Notes: generated by a model from the letters alone, not told the origin. Shown: positions 45,171-55,808, numbered from the stretch's first letter. The stretch is 64,000 nucleotides of DNA from Proteus alimentorum (GCF_002607735.1 NZ_NBVR01000020.1:186001-250000), one strand, 5' to 3'. Program-made: numbers and translations.

Positions 45171-45945
45171 ATACGCCTCCTTGATTTAATGAATGCACTA
45201 AGCGTTTTACAATCTCTGATAAACGAGGATCATTGGCTTGTCGTAACCATTCATCAACACGACCGCTAACTTCTTGAATAGTGGCACCTTCCAACAAAGT
45301 AAGGAAATGGTCGCTGATTTGTCTTCCTTGATAATAGCCAGCAAGACGACGAGCTTCACGCTCAATCATCACACGAGCATCTAAAGGAATAGAAGGCAAA
45401 ATGAGAGACGCTTTTTCATTCTCTACTTCAATGTGTGATTCGCCTTTTAATTTCTGATCAAGCAGACCTAATGCAACAGCAAAACCATAAATGGTTGCCG
45501 CAGGTGTTGGAGGGCAACCAGGGATCCACACATCAATAGGAACGATAGATTCACTGCCGCCCCATACACAATAGAGATCGTGGAAAATCCCACCACCACA
45601 ACCACAAGCGCCGTATGAAATACAGATTTTTGGATCTGGCGCTGATTCATAGGCTCGTAATGCAGGCACACGCATCTGACGCGTTACTGCACCTGTAAAT
45701 AATAAAATATCAGCATGACGAGGCGAGGCAACGACTTTGATACCAAACCGTTCAGCATCAAAAACCGGTGTAATTGCGGAGAAAATTTCAATCTCACAAC
45801 CATTACAACCACCACAGTCAACACGATAAACATAAGCTGAACGCTGAATATCTTTCAACAATGTCTGTTTTAGCTTTTTAACCTGATCATCAAGGGTGAT
45901 AGGTTGGCTAACATGATGATTAATGGGAATTTCTGGTAGACTCAT
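45163..45945 (-). CDS. hyfI: Hydrogenase-4 small subunit HyfI
   Basis: 260 residues. NuoB-like small subunit carrying the proximal [4Fe-4S] cluster. Ligands are in [14 protein letters not shown] (near residue 43), [11 protein letters not shown] (near 110) and GCPPTP (near 145). It couples electrons to the active site in HyfG. It overlaps hyfH by 4 bp (ATGA). Confidence 0.95.
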   Translation of the reverse strand: MSLPEIPINHHVSQPITLDDQVKKLKQTLLKDIQRSAYVYRVDCGGCNGCEIEIFSAITPVFDAERFGIKVVASPRHADILLFTGAVTRQMRVPALRAYESAPDPKICISYGACGCGGGIFHDLYCVWGGSESIVPIDVWIPGCPPTPAATIYGFAVALGLLDQKLKGESHIEVENEKASLILPSIPLDARVMIEREARRLAGYYQGRQISDHFLTLLEGATIQEVSGRVDEWLRQANDPRLSEIVKRLVHSLNQGGVYA

Positions 45946-46496
45946 TTTATTGCACTCCCAATTTCGCCCATACTAATATTTTCACGGCCATCAGATAACA
46001 AGTTATGTTTACGCTTACATTCAGGGCAAGTTTCAAATTGTGGACGCATCGCTTCTACGGTTTGCTCATCCCAACCTGATTGCACTAATAGTTCCATCGC
46101 ATATTCAACGGATTTTCTCGGCGTAAATGGCTGATGACACTCACGGCAATTCAATAATTTAAACGTTCCTTTAATATAAAGGTCAGATTTTTTTGTCACC
46201 GCCGTTTCAAACATATCAGATAAAACAATCGCTCTTGTTGGGCAAACTTCTTCACAACGACCACAATAAATACAGCGACCAATAAACAGTTGCCAATGAC
46301 GCTCCCCCGTTTCCAGATTGGTTTCCATGGTTAACGCATTCGCAGGACACGCTGAGGTACACGCACCACAAACAATACATTGTTGTGCATCATATTCAGG
46401 CTTTCCTCTAAAACCATCAGGTAAATCCAATGGTTTAAACGGATATTTTGTCGTTGCTTCGCCTGTTTTGATTATGGTTTTAAACAATTTTAACAT
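45942..46496 (-). CDS. hyfH: Hydrogenase-4 iron-sulfur subunit HyfH
   Basis: 184 residues, NuoI-like. Two [4Fe-4S] clusters: [16 protein letters not shown] near residue 38 and [16 protein letters not shown] near 74, with extra CxxC pairs (CRECHQ; CPECKR) in the tail. It carries electrons between HyfA and HyfI. Confidence 0.94.
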   Translation of the reverse strand: MLKLFKTIIKTGEATTKYPFKPLDLPDGFRGKPEYDAQQCIVCGACTSACPANALTMETNLETGERHWQLFIGRCIYCGRCEEVCPTRAIVLSDMFETAVTKKSDLYIKGTFKLLNCRECHQPFTPRKSVEYAMELLVQSGWDEQTVEAMRPQFETCPECKRKHNLLSDGRENISMGEIGSAIK

Positions 46497-46507
46497 CGTT
46501 CATTCCC

Positions 46508-48241
46508 TCACTTGAGCGGCGAATTTTTACGTTCGATGCTGTAACGTTCAATTTCTTTATAAGAAACTGTTTTAGATTTACGTTTTTTCACATCGACGAG
46601 CGTTACCCTGTCTGTACAGGAATAACAAGGGTCAAGACTACCGATAATTAATGGCGCATCAGAGACTGTATTTCCTTGTAGCATATAGCGTAATACAGGC
46701 CAGTTAGCATAAGTTGCAGCACGGCAACGCCAGCGGAATAATTTTTGGTTATCTCCCAACATACTCCAGTGAACATCTTCACCGCGAGGGGCTTCAGTAA
46801 AGCCCAGTGCAAATTTATATGGCTGATAAGTAAAGCCTTCGGTTAATAATGGACCTTCTGGCAAATTATCTAAGGCATATTCAATCATTGCCATTGAATC
46901 CAAGACTTCTTTAATACGTACCATCACACGGGAGAATACGTCGCCACCTTCATAACTAAAGAGCGTCAGTGGAAGATTGCCATAATCTGCAAATGGGTGG
47001 TCAAAACGCACGTCACGTTTAAAGCCACTTGCTCTTATCATTGGGCCGACTGGGCTAAAATCACGAGCCACTTTTTTATCTAAAATACCAACACCAACAG
47101 TACGTTGCTCCATATTTGGCGCTGATAACAGTATATCCACTAATTCAGTGACTTCTTTGCGCATTTCTCTAACAAGTTGGATAGTCTTCAGACGCTGATC
47201 TTTTAAAATATCGCGACGAATACCCCCAATTAAGTTCAAGCCATAGGTTTTACGCGCACCTGTGAGCATTTCTGCAATCTGCATTGATTTTTCACGAATA
47301 CGGAAAAATTGCATAAAGCCCGTATCAAAGCCTGTGAAGTGGCTGGCTAAACCAATGTTTAATAAATGGCTATGAAGACGTTCAACTTCTAATAAAATAG
47401 AACGAATAGTATGTGCACGACGTGGCACTTCAATACCTAACGCATTTTCAACAGAAGTCACATAGGCTACGCTGTGAGTAAAGCCGCAAATACCACACAC
47501 ACGGTCTGATAAGAATGTGACTTCGTTATAACCCATTCGGGTTTCAGCCAGTTTTTCCATACCACGGTGAACATAGAACATACGGTAATCGGCATCAACA
47601 ATGTTTTCACCGTCTACAAATAAGCGGAAGTGCCCCGGTTCGTCTGAAGTAATGTGCATCGGACCAATTGGCACAACGCGTGCATCTTGCTTACCTTCGT
47701 TCACGAAAGGATAAGTTTCAATTTCAGTTGTTGGTGCTGGGCGTTGGCGATAATCCATCGCATCCTTACGCAGTGGATACATCTCTTCAGGCCAATCATC
47801 TGGAAGCACTAAACGGCGTTCATCAGGTAAGCCAACCGGGATAAGACCATACATATCGCGGATTTCACGCTCACCCCAAACCGCCGCAGGAACGCGTGGT
47901 GTGACAGATGGGAACTCTAAAGTAATTGGGCTAACATGGGCTTTTACAACAACCCAGCATTTTTCACCCTCTTCCATTGATAATGCGTAATAAACAGCAT
48001 AGTCCCCATTTAAACTACGTTCGTCATTACCGAATAAAACGGGTAACCAACCGCCTAAGCCGTAATACAGGTATTCCACCACTTCAGGAAGTGATTCCGT
48101 TTTTACTGTTATCGTCAATTGATCAGCGGTTTGTCGTTCTTCATCAAGAACAGCTGATGGGAATTTTTCACGAACTTTGGCAACGTAATCTCCGCCTAAT
48201 TCTTTTCCCTCTTTTCTACTGACATAATTTTGGTAGCTCAC
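46508..48241 (-). CDS. hyfG: Hydrogenase-4 large [NiFe] subunit HyfG
   Basis: 577 residues, fusing a NuoC-like N-terminal domain (1-160) with the NuoD-like catalytic part. Nickel ligands are CGICGFTHS near residue 244 and the C-terminal DPCYSC. The 32 residues after the CTDR motif (VTLVDVKKRK to SPLK) form the tail that a HycI-type protease removes; the length matches E. coli HycE. Site of H2 activation or production. It starts 2 bp after hyfF. Confidence 0.95.
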   Translation of the reverse strand: MSYQNYVSRKEGKELGGDYVAKVREKFPSAVLDEERQTADQLTITVKTESLPEVVEYLYYGLGGWLPVLFGNDERSLNGDYAVYYALSMEEGEKCWVVVKAHVSPITLEFPSVTPRVPAAVWGEREIRDMYGLIPVGLPDERRLVLPDDWPEEMYPLRKDAMDYRQRPAPTTEIETYPFVNEGKQDARVVPIGPMHITSDEPGHFRLFVDGENIVDADYRMFYVHRGMEKLAETRMGYNEVTFLSDRVCGICGFTHSVAYVTSVENALGIEVPRRAHTIRSILLEVERLHSHLLNIGLASHFTGFDTGFMQFFRIREKSMQIAEMLTGARKTYGLNLIGGIRRDILKDQRLKTIQLVREMRKEVTELVDILLSAPNMEQRTVGVGILDKKVARDFSPVGPMIRASGFKRDVRFDHPFADYGNLPLTLFSYEGGDVFSRVMVRIKEVLDSMAMIEYALDNLPEGPLLTEGFTYQPYKFALGFTEAPRGEDVHWSMLGDNQKLFRWRCRAATYANWPVLRYMLQGNTVSDAPLIIGSLDPCYSCTDRVTLVDVKKRKSKTVSYKEIERYSIERKNSPLK

Positions 48242-48242
48242 G

Positions 48243-49811
48243 TTACATCTCCTGAACCGATGTGGATGGATTGTTGATTAAAGCCGTTGGCCATGCATAA
48301 GTAGGTGACTCACTTTTATCAATATTCATCACGATATTAGCGGCATTTTCTAACAACTCGCTGACAGGCTTAGGAATGTGAGTTCCCATTAACAGCATAA
48401 GTGCAATCAGAATGACCATTGGTAATGTGGTTAAAATTCCCAGTTCACCTTTAGCAACAACATCAGGTTTTTGACCAAAGACAGTTTTAGCCACCATACG
48501 AACTAGACCACCTAAGACTACAGTCAATAACAGTAATAATAGGATAGTTAAGCCAATATGCTGAGAAGCTAAACCTGCCACAACAATCATAAATTCACTG
48601 ATAAAGACGTTGAAAGGAGGCATACCGCCTAATGCTAAAGCACCACCAGCAAAAAGAGCTGCACTTAATGGCATCACTTTAAACATGCCTTTCACGACAT
48701 TTAAATCACGCGTACCGTATTTCAATAACACGTTACCTGAGCCACAGAACAACAGTGCTTTCGCTAAACTGTGGTTTAAGGTGTGGAATAAAGCAGCCAA
48801 AATACCAATTGGTCCGCCAATTCCTAATGCGACGGCAATTAATCCCATGTTTTCCACACTGGAATACGCTAAAAGACGTTTCATATCGCGCTGAATAAGG
48901 ATAAAAAACGCCGCGATAGCAACAGAGAGGAAGCCAAAGATTAACAGTAAGTTACGTGTAAATTCAGTACCAATTGCCGCATCAATAATGATGTAGTAAC
49001 GAATGATGATTAACAGTGCACAATTCAGTAAAACCGCAGATAACAGTGCACTGACAGGACTTGGTGCTTCACTGTGTGCATCTGGTAACCATGCGTGCAT
49101 TGGGAATAACCCCGTTTTGGTACCGAAACCGATTAAAATAAAGACAAAAGCTAAATGCATCAGTGTTGGATCTAACTGGTCTGTATATTTCAACACTTCA
49201 GTCCAGAAGATAGCCTGATCTGGATCAGGCATAAAGCTTGCAGCATTGGCATAAACCAAAATAGTCCCGAAAAGACCAAATGCCACACCCACACTACAAA
49301 TGATGATGTACTTCCACGCAGCTTCCAGAGAAGAACGCTGACCATAAATTCCGACTAAGAATGCAGAGCTTAGGGTTGTTGCTTCAATGGCTGCCCACAT
49401 TAAGATCAAGTTATTACTCGTAATTGCTAATAACATGGTGAATAAAAAGAGGTGGAAGAAACCATAGTAATTACACAAAGTGCGTACTGAAATTTCGCCC
49501 TCATCCACTTCGTGATTCATATAGCCAATAGAATAAAGCCCCGTTAAAAAGCCGATAATACCTAAGATAGCGAGGAATAATGCACCTAGGCTATCCACAT
49601 GAACCCAATTAGCAGCAGCCAATATTTCGCCATGAGACATGATATCTGCCACAGTCCCTAATGCAGCGATTAACAATACGGTGATACCAATAGCATGAAT
49701 ACCCGTCACAACAGGACGCGCACCCGCTTTTAATAACGGACTTAGAAACGCCAGTATTGAAAATACCAACGGTGCAAACATTAAAATTGTTAACATGGTT
49801 GTTTGGTTCAT
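48243..49811 (-). CDS. hyfF: Hydrogenase-4 membrane subunit HyfF
   Basis: 522 residues, Mrp-antiporter-like (NuoL/M/N family) with about 13 to 14 membrane segments. The family lysine motif appears in [31 protein letters not shown] near residue 230, followed by the [12 protein letters not shown] helix near 315. One of three antiporter-type subunits in the cluster, indicating a proton- or sodium-pumping complex. Confidence 0.94.
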   Translation of the reverse strand: MNQTTMLTILMFAPLVFSILAFLSPLLKAGARPVVTGIHAIGITVLLIAALGTVADIMSHGEILAAANWVHVDSLGALFLAILGIIGFLTGLYSIGYMNHEVDEGEISVRTLCNYYGFFHLFLFTMLLAITSNNLILMWAAIEATTLSSAFLVGIYGQRSSLEAAWKYIIICSVGVAFGLFGTILVYANAASFMPDPDQAIFWTEVLKYTDQLDPTLMHLAFVFILIGFGTKTGLFPMHAWLPDAHSEAPSPVSALLSAVLLNCALLIIIRYYIIIDAAIGTEFTRNLLLIFGFLSVAIAAFFILIQRDMKRLLAYSSVENMGLIAVALGIGGPIGILAALFHTLNHSLAKALLFCGSGNVLLKYGTRDLNVVKGMFKVMPLSAALFAGGALALGGMPPFNVFISEFMIVVAGLASQHIGLTILLLLLLTVVLGGLVRMVAKTVFGQKPDVVAKGELGILTTLPMVILIALMLLMGTHIPKPVSELLENAANIVMNIDKSESPTYAWPTALINNPSTSVQEM

Positions 49812-49815
49812 CTCC

Positions 49816-50466
49816 TCACCCCTTCAGCGCGGTCAGTTGATCCACGTTCAGTGTGTTGAGCGTGCGGTAAATCTTACGAGCCAACACGGCCATCACAATC
49901 ACAGCAAAGATGGCGTCAGTGGCGATACCGATTTCGACCAGTTCTGGTGCTCTCCACGCCAATAATGCCAGTGTTAAGTGAGAGCCGTTCTCCATCAAGC
50001 AATAACCGAAAGCTTGTTTTAGGATATTTCGTTGCGTCACGATGCACAGCAGACCCAACATAAAGTGTCCTAAAGAAACCGCGAGTGCGGGTTTTAAATC
50101 AACAACCATCGGAATTTGGATGGGTTCAACAACGAACCAGCTTAAAATCACGATAACAGCCGCTAACAACATTAATATCGCAGGGCTGATAATGCTGGCA
50201 TTGGCACTCGGATCAGATAACTTACGAAATGCAAATCCTAAAATAAGTGGCACAAGCAGAACTTTAGTAAAGAAAGCAGTAATTGCCCAAAGAGTGAGTT
50301 GGTGTGCATCTAACGTATTTGCTAAGGTGACAAAAATCATCACCAAAACAAAAGATTGCAATGCATAGAACCAACATGAAGCAATCGGCTTTTTCGCGCC
50401 AATTACCAGTAGCGAGGTGATCATCATTAACCCCGCCAAATTGTTTACGATAAGTGCTCCAGTCAT
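49816..50466 (-). CDS. hyfE: Hydrogenase-4 membrane subunit HyfE
   Basis: 216 residues, the E. coli length. Small membrane protein with about six to seven segments, NuoK-like in part, with [14 protein letters not shown] near residue 66 and [11 protein letters not shown] near 155. It belongs to the membrane arm. It starts 12 bp after hyfD. Confidence 0.92.
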   Translation of the reverse strand: MTGALIVNNLAGLMMITSLLVIGAKKPIASCWFYALQSFVLVMIFVTLANTLDAHQLTLWAITAFFTKVLLVPLILGFAFRKLSDPSANASIISPAILMLLAAVIVILSWFVVEPIQIPMVVDLKPALAVSLGHFMLGLLCIVTQRNILKQAFGYCLMENGSHLTLALLAWRAPELVEIGIATDAIFAVIVMAVLARKIYRTLNTLNVDQLTALKG

Positions 50467-50478
50467 GATTTATCTCCC

Positions 50479-51921
50479 TTATCCTAGCCAAGTGACTGCG
50501 ATAACACTGGATGCAAAGGACATAACAATCAGTATTCCAATCACAATTTGCATTGCCATAGGAACAGGCTGCCCTTCTGCAACTTCTGTACTTGGTTTGC
50601 CAGGAACAACTCGACCAAACCAGTAGATAAACCAAGTGAAGCTAGCAACAGACTCAATCAGTACTAGCACCATAATTGGTGTCATCACCCAGAAAACACT
50701 CGACAGTTCAAAACCTGCGGCAAAAATTGGGAACTTACTAAAGAAGCCATTCATTGGTGGAACGCCGGCGATTGCCAGCGCGGCAACACAGAAACCCACA
50801 CCCAATAATGGATATTTATTAATTAACCCTTTTAAGCGCGGCAACATACGAGTACCACAGCTATAACTCAGCGCACCTGCGACTAAGAAGAACAAGCTTT
50901 TCGCAAAGGCATGGTTAAAGATATAAGCGATACCGCCTTCAAACGCTTCGCGCGGTCCAAAGATAGAAATAGATAATGCAAGGAAGATATAAGAGAGCTG
51001 AGTGATAGTTGACCATGCTAACAGGCGTTTCATATCTTTTTGTGGCAAATACATCATAAAGCCATAAATCAACGTGATAACTGCCATGGTAATACCCACC
51101 CAACCAATAAGGTGAGGAACATTACCCTCTGCCGACATAATCGCGCGAGCAAAGATGTAAACACCGACTTTGACCATTGACGCGGCGTGTAAGTAAGCAC
51201 TCACCGGAGTTGGTGCTTCCATCGCATCAGGTAACCAAGCTTGCAGTGGTAATTGCGCTGATTTACCCCAAGCCGCAAAGAGAATTCCACCAAAGACAAT
51301 CAGTTTGGTTGGCTCATCTAAGGTTGCAATTGCGGTTAATTCAAATGTCCCCGTACTCACAAACAAGGTTGCCGCAGCGAGATAAAGACCGATTGAAGCA
51401 ACGTGAGTGATCAACAACGCTTTCATTGCTGAACGCAATGATTTTTCAGATTGGTAGTAACCGATTAATCCCCAAGAACATCCCCCTGTGATTTCGAAAA
51501 ACAGGAGTTGACCTAAAATAGTTGATGAAAGGACTAAACCCGCCATTGCACCAATAAAAATCAGCAAGAAGGCATAATAGCGACGAGTACCATCATGTGG
51601 ATGCTCGCGGTTGCCATTGGTTAGATAACCAGTAGAGTAAAAACTCACCAGCAATCCTAAGAACACCACAGCAAAAGCAATCAATGTACTGACACGATCA
51701 ATGGTAAAACCAAAGAGCGCAACATCACCATATTGTACTAGCGTAATTGTGGTATCGACTTTACCTTCAGCGAGGAACTGCCAACCTAAAACAACCGTTC
51801 CTAATGTGGCTAATAAAGCGAACAGTGTACATAACCACTTCGCCATCCGATTTGGCATTAAGGACGTAATCAACGCCCCCGCAAATGGGATGAGTAAGGT
51901 CGCAAGAGCTATATTTTCCAT
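50479..51921 (-). CDS. hyfD: Hydrogenase-4 membrane subunit HyfD
   Basis: 480 residues from MENIALATLL, as in E. coli; an ATG three codons earlier sits too close to AAGGAG. NuoM-like antiporter subunit with WGKSAQLPLQAWLPDAMEAPTPVSAYLHAASMVK near residue 210 and the DMKRLLAWST helix near 285. It is part of the ion-translocating membrane arm. Confidence 0.94.
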   Translation of the reverse strand: MENIALATLLIPFAGALITSLMPNRMAKWLCTLFALLATLGTVVLGWQFLAEGKVDTTITLVQYGDVALFGFTIDRVSTLIAFAVVFLGLLVSFYSTGYLTNGNREHPHDGTRRYYAFLLIFIGAMAGLVLSSTILGQLLFFEITGGCSWGLIGYYQSEKSLRSAMKALLITHVASIGLYLAAATLFVSTGTFELTAIATLDEPTKLIVFGGILFAAWGKSAQLPLQAWLPDAMEAPTPVSAYLHAASMVKVGVYIFARAIMSAEGNVPHLIGWVGITMAVITLIYGFMMYLPQKDMKRLLAWSTITQLSYIFLALSISIFGPREAFEGGIAYIFNHAFAKSLFFLVAGALSYSCGTRMLPRLKGLINKYPLLGVGFCVAALAIAGVPPMNGFFSKFPIFAAGFELSSVFWVMTPIMVLVLIESVASFTWFIYWFGRVVPGKPSTEVAEGQPVPMAMQIVIGILIVMSFASSVIAVTWLG

Positions 51922-51936
51922 TGTAATCATCGCTCC

Positions 51937-52887
51937 TTATAGACCAGTTAAATAGAAAACAAGAGACAGTGCCGCAACACCGAATCCTAACCATGTCACA
52001 TGGTGAGTCAGTAAGAAGCGACCACGCGCTAAACTGTTTTCAACCAATGACGCTAATACAAACACCACTAACAATTTCACTGCCATCAACACTAATGCAA
52101 TGATTAAGGCGATAAAGGTGAACTCTGTGGCTTTACCGAAAGGAATAAATATGGCTAAGAACAGTTCAGCCACAACCACTTGTTTTAAGCCAAGACCCAA
52201 TTTCACCATCGCAAAACCAGAGCCTGAATACTCAGTTAATGGCCCTTCTTGTAACTCTTGTTCCGCTTCTGCAACGTCGAACGGCATTTTGCCCATTTCG
52301 ATAAATGCGGCAAAAGCACAGGCTAACAATGCTAACAGTGTGGCTGTAGGTGATACCCATCCTTGAGCCAGTGTTGCACTAATGGTACCGACGTTGGTTG
52401 AACCCACAATTAAGGCAACCACAATCAGTGAGAGCACTAAGATAGGCTCCACTAACACACCCAACGTTAATTCACGGCTAGCACCAATACCGGCAAATGG
52501 GCTTCCTGAATCCAGACCAGATAAAGAGAAAAAGAAACGATAAAGTGCAAACAGATAAATCAGTGCGATAAGATCGGCTGCCCCTGCAAACAGTGACGTT
52601 GCAGTAAAGACAGGCAGTGCCATCGCAACCACCAACATGCTTCCGAGTAACACATAAGGCATCACTTGGAAGATCACACCCGATTGCTCAGGCGCCACAG
52701 ATTGACGTTTAAATAACTTAAAGATATCTCGATAATCTTGCAAAATTCCGGGGCCTTGACGCGAATGCATCTTGGCGCGAATTGTGCGCGAAATACCTGT
52801 ACATAATGGGGTTATCGCCAGCAAAAAGAGTGCTTGTATTAGTGCGAATATTCCCATCATTAACGTAGGTGCTTCTTGGAAAGTCAT
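51937..52887 (-). CDS. hyfC: Hydrogenase-4 membrane subunit HyfC
   Basis: 316 residues, NuoH-like membrane anchor with about eight segments. HSRQGPGILQDYRDIFKLFK near residue 42 and EMGKMPFDVAEAEQELQEGPLTEYSG near 200 are the conserved loops contacting the peripheral arm. It joins the hydrophilic HyfG-HyfI module to the membrane. Confidence 0.95.
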   Translation of the reverse strand: MTFQEAPTLMMGIFALIQALFLLAITPLCTGISRTIRAKMHSRQGPGILQDYRDIFKLFKRQSVAPEQSGVIFQVMPYVLLGSMLVVAMALPVFTATSLFAGAADLIALIYLFALYRFFFSLSGLDSGSPFAGIGASRELTLGVLVEPILVLSLIVVALIVGSTNVGTISATLAQGWVSPTATLLALLACAFAAFIEMGKMPFDVAEAEQELQEGPLTEYSGSGFAMVKLGLGLKQVVVAELFLAIFIPFGKATEFTFIALIIALVLMAVKLLVVFVLASLVENSLARGRFLLTHHVTWLGFGVAALSLVFYLTGL

Positions 52888-52899
52888 AAGTCCCTCTCC

Positions 52900-54915
52900 T
52901 TACGCTGCGATAACTAAAAGCAAGATGACCAGCGCTGCGACAACGTATAGACAATAGAGTCTGAAATCCCCGCCTTGTAGGCATTGGATACGTTTTGCAA
53001 AACGTTGGATACCACGAACCAGAGGATAAATAATGCGTTCATCCCAGAATGGTTCGACCTTTTCAGCACCGAGCTGTGTTTTATTAAAACCACGAGACAG
53101 CAATGGAGATGGATCAAGTTGTTTACGCATACGATAAAGTGGTGCAAACATGCTACGTAATGCTTGAGTAAAGCCACCAGCTGACACGGCCATGTCTTTT
53201 TCCCACACATAACCACACGCCCAAGGATTACCTTTGCGACGAAACGCAGGTTGATTGCCTTTTAGGCCGAGGTAAATCAGGAATGGGATAAGCGGTAAAG
53301 CAATTAATAAAACAAATGTTAATGCTGGAGAGAACATTGCTTGTGATGCAGCATCAGGAACAAGCATTGAGCCTTGAGCCACAGTTAATGCGCTGGTTTC
53401 GCTAAGAGACATTGCAATGTTGGCAATGATTGGTGCAACAAAAGCGGCACCTACACCTAACACAACACAGAAAAGCGCTAATAAACCCATCGCAATCGTC
53501 ATAGGTAATGGCACTTCTTTTGCTTTTGTTGCTTGCTCACTGCGAGGGCCGCCACAGAAGCTCACGCCATAGACTTTAACGAAACACATTGCCGCTAATG
53601 CCCCTGTAATTGCCAGCATAATAATGGCAATAGGACCACTTAGGCGCATCACAAAGTTACCTTCGTAACTCATCGTGAAAAGCGATTGGTAGGTATACCA
53701 TTCACTAACAAAACCGTTTAATGGTGGTAACGCTGAAATCGCCATACAACCAATTAAGAATGCCGTTGCAGTGTAAGGCATCAGTTTGGCTAACCCCCCC
53801 ATTTTATCCATATCACGAGTGTGAATTTGGTTAATAATGGCACCCGCACCAAGGAACAATAATCCTTTGAACACTGCATGGTTTAATAAGTGATATAAAG
53901 CCCCTAACAGACCAAGTGCGGCAATAACAGGATGGTCTGTTGCCATACCAACCATGCCGACACCCACACCCATTAAGATGATGCCGATATTTTCAACGGT
54001 GTGCCATGCAAGTAGGCGTTTTAAATCATGCTCTGCTAATGCGTACATAACACCCAATACAGAAGACACTGCACCGAATGCGAGGACAACAATTCCCCAC
54101 CACATTTCAGTCGCACCCAATAAATCAATACCGACTTTAATGATCCCAAAGATACCAATTTTGACCATTACACCTGACATTAATGCTGATGCATGTGAAG
54201 GTGCTGCGGGGTGCGCTTTTGGTAACCAACTGTGTAACGGCAACATACCGGCTTTGGCACCAAAACCAAAGAAGCCCAGTAAGAACACCACAGAGGCCAT
54301 CGCAGGAGAAAGAGAGAGTTGACGGAATGAATCGAAATCAAGGCTACCACTTTCACGCCACATCAAGAAGAAGGCAATCATGATTAACACGGAGCCTGCG
54401 TGAGCAATAAAGAAGTAAAGCAAACCTGCGTGAATAGATTCATCATCTTGGTCTGCAATCACTAAGAACCAAGAAGCCAGTGACATCATTTCGAACAGGA
54501 TAATAAAGTAGAACGCATTATCCATCACCACTAAGCCAACCATAGAAGCAATAAACAGATTCATAAAGAATCCCATGCTCCAAGCGCCACGGCCTTTATA
54601 TTCTTGCACATAAGCAAGAGAATAAAGCGCACACACGCTGACCAGTAATGAAATGACAAACACCATAAAGGCGCCTAACAGATCCATTCGCACCACAAAA
54701 GCGGCAAAATCGAAAGGCCCAGCGGCGGTAAAAGTCGCGATTTCACCACCAAAAATAACAGGTAATGCACTTAAAATACCTAAGACACCACCAATGATTG
54801 CGCTGATCCCTGAAATCAGGATTGCCAACCCTTCCTGTTTTTTTAAAAACAGTGCAATAACGCCACCAACAACATACAGGATGACTGACCACAGCAGTAA
54901 CTGAAGAGGTTCCAT
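52900..54915 (-). CDS. hyfB: Hydrogenase-4 membrane subunit HyfB
   Basis: 671 residues (672 in E. coli). The largest antiporter-type subunit, about 15 to 16 membrane segments, with GAKAGMLPLHSWLPKAHPAAPSHASALMSGVMVK near residue 220, AEHDLKRLLAWHTVENIG near 295 and SALPPLNGFVSEW near 400. It starts 2 bp after hyfA. Confidence 0.95.
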   Translation of the reverse strand: MEPLQLLLWSVILYVVGGVIALFLKKQEGLAILISGISAIIGGVLGILSALPVIFGGEIATFTAAGPFDFAAFVVRMDLLGAFMVFVISLLVSVCALYSLAYVQEYKGRGAWSMGFFMNLFIASMVGLVVMDNAFYFIILFEMMSLASWFLVIADQDDESIHAGLLYFFIAHAGSVLIMIAFFLMWRESGSLDFDSFRQLSLSPAMASVVFLLGFFGFGAKAGMLPLHSWLPKAHPAAPSHASALMSGVMVKIGIFGIIKVGIDLLGATEMWWGIVVLAFGAVSSVLGVMYALAEHDLKRLLAWHTVENIGIILMGVGVGMVGMATDHPVIAALGLLGALYHLLNHAVFKGLLFLGAGAIINQIHTRDMDKMGGLAKLMPYTATAFLIGCMAISALPPLNGFVSEWYTYQSLFTMSYEGNFVMRLSGPIAIIMLAITGALAAMCFVKVYGVSFCGGPRSEQATKAKEVPLPMTIAMGLLALFCVVLGVGAAFVAPIIANIAMSLSETSALTVAQGSMLVPDAASQAMFSPALTFVLLIALPLIPFLIYLGLKGNQPAFRRKGNPWACGYVWEKDMAVSAGGFTQALRSMFAPLYRMRKQLDPSPLLSRGFNKTQLGAEKVEPFWDERIIYPLVRGIQRFAKRIQCLQGGDFRLYCLYVVAALVILLLVIAA

Positions 54916-54916
54916 A

Positions 54917-55537
54917 TTACTTCCGCTCCTGTGTCAAAGTAGATAAATCGTCAAGACTCGTAATCGGTTCCATCACTGAATCTAAGCGACGCGTTTTCAT
55001 TTGCTCTTCAAGTTTGTCTTCTTCAACTAAATGCAATGCATCTGTCGGACACACCTTGACACAAGCAGGGCCTTCATCAGAGAAAGCACACAAATCACAT
55101 TTCACTGCGATAGCACGTACACCGGCATTCCATGCGAGGAATGGATTTGTAGCAGGAAGACTGGCTGGCACATCTGCCAACATCTCTTCCGGCACAAAAT
55201 AATCAAACACAGCCGGTAAATTAACGGGTTTGCTACCTGATGGTGTAATCGCACCAAAGGGACAAACCAAACCACACAACTTACAGCCAATACACAAACT
55301 CTCATTAAGAAAGATCATATTATCTTCATGAGTAATGGCATTGACTGGGCACACGCGAGCACAAGGAGCATCCTCACAGTGCCGACAAAGCATCGGTGCT
55401 GTCTGATCCTCCACTTTTACCACTGTAAGACGCGGATGCGCCTGTAATCCCACAGCTTGGTGAACTTCTGAACAAGCTGCCATACAGGTATTACACCCTA
55501 TGCATCGTTGTGGCTCTGCAATTACAAAGCGATTCAT
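54917..55537 (-). CDS. hyfA: Hydrogenase-4 electron-transfer ferredoxin HyfA
   Basis: 206 residues from MNRFVIAE, chosen because GGAGGA lies eight bases upstream; three extra codons are open. Four [4Fe-4S]-type ligand sets are visible: CIGCNTCMAAC, CRHCEDAPCARVCP, CIGCKLCGLVCP and CDLC with CVKVCP. It passes electrons from formate dehydrogenase (or another donor) to the HyfHI chain. First gene of hyfABCDEFGHIJ-hycI, behind a sigma-54 promoter. Confidence 0.95.
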   Translation of the reverse strand: MNRFVIAEPQRCIGCNTCMAACSEVHQAVGLQAHPRLTVVKVEDQTAPMLCRHCEDAPCARVCPVNAITHEDNMIFLNESLCIGCKLCGLVCPFGAITPSGSKPVNLPAVFDYFVPEEMLADVPASLPATNPFLAWNAGVRAIAVKCDLCAFSDEGPACVKVCPTDALHLVEEDKLEEQMKTRRLDSVMEPITSLDDLSTLTQERK

Positions 55538-55600
55538 TCGCCACATCCTCCGAGAAAAACGTTTAACAGCATTACTGTCGTCAATTTTTCTTTAGATAAA

Positions 55601-55615
55601 GCATATTTCATGCCA
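55601..55615 (-). promoter_or_regulatory. Sigma-54 (RpoN) promoter of the hyf operon
   Basis: On the minus strand TGGCATGAAATATGC matches the -24/-12 consensus, with GG and GC ten bases apart. Transcription should begin near 55589. Formate hydrogenlyase operons of enterobacteria are known to use sigma-54 with FhlA-type activators. Confidence 0.75.
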
Positions 55616-55635
55616 AGAGAGGATTTTATTTATTT

Positions 55636-55649
55636 ATGATGAAAATCAT
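55636..55649 (-). promoter_or_regulatory. FNR-like palindrome upstream of hyf
   Basis: ATGAT-GAAA-ATCAT, nearly the FNR consensus TTGAT-N4-ATCAA with one mismatch per arm. It lies just upstream of the -24 element. Anaerobic control is plausible but not shown. Confidence 0.4.
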
Positions 55650-55678
55650 TGAGATAGAAATACAAGAAGGAACTAAGA

Positions 55679-55707
55679 ATGACGTATCGACAATAATGAC
55701 GTTGACA
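55679..55707 (-). promoter_or_regulatory. Direct repeat, candidate activator (FhlA-type) site
   Basis: Two related copies, ATGACGTATCGACA (55679) and ATGACGTTGACA (55696), about 65-90 bp upstream of the sigma-54 promoter, the right range for an enhancer-binding protein. Confidence 0.4.
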
Positions 55708-55808
55708 CTCAAAGAGGGATAAAACTCGGAGAGAAGGCTTTAGGCTGCTGACAAACATACTGTGTTTGCCAGCAAATAATAAGAAGTTTTAAATAAAGGA
55801 GGTGAGAC

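Noticed and set aside
50264-50635. 123-codon minus-strand ORF over hyfD/hyfE
   Set aside because: Its translation is a frame-shifted reading of the two membrane-protein genes, and both of those are full length.
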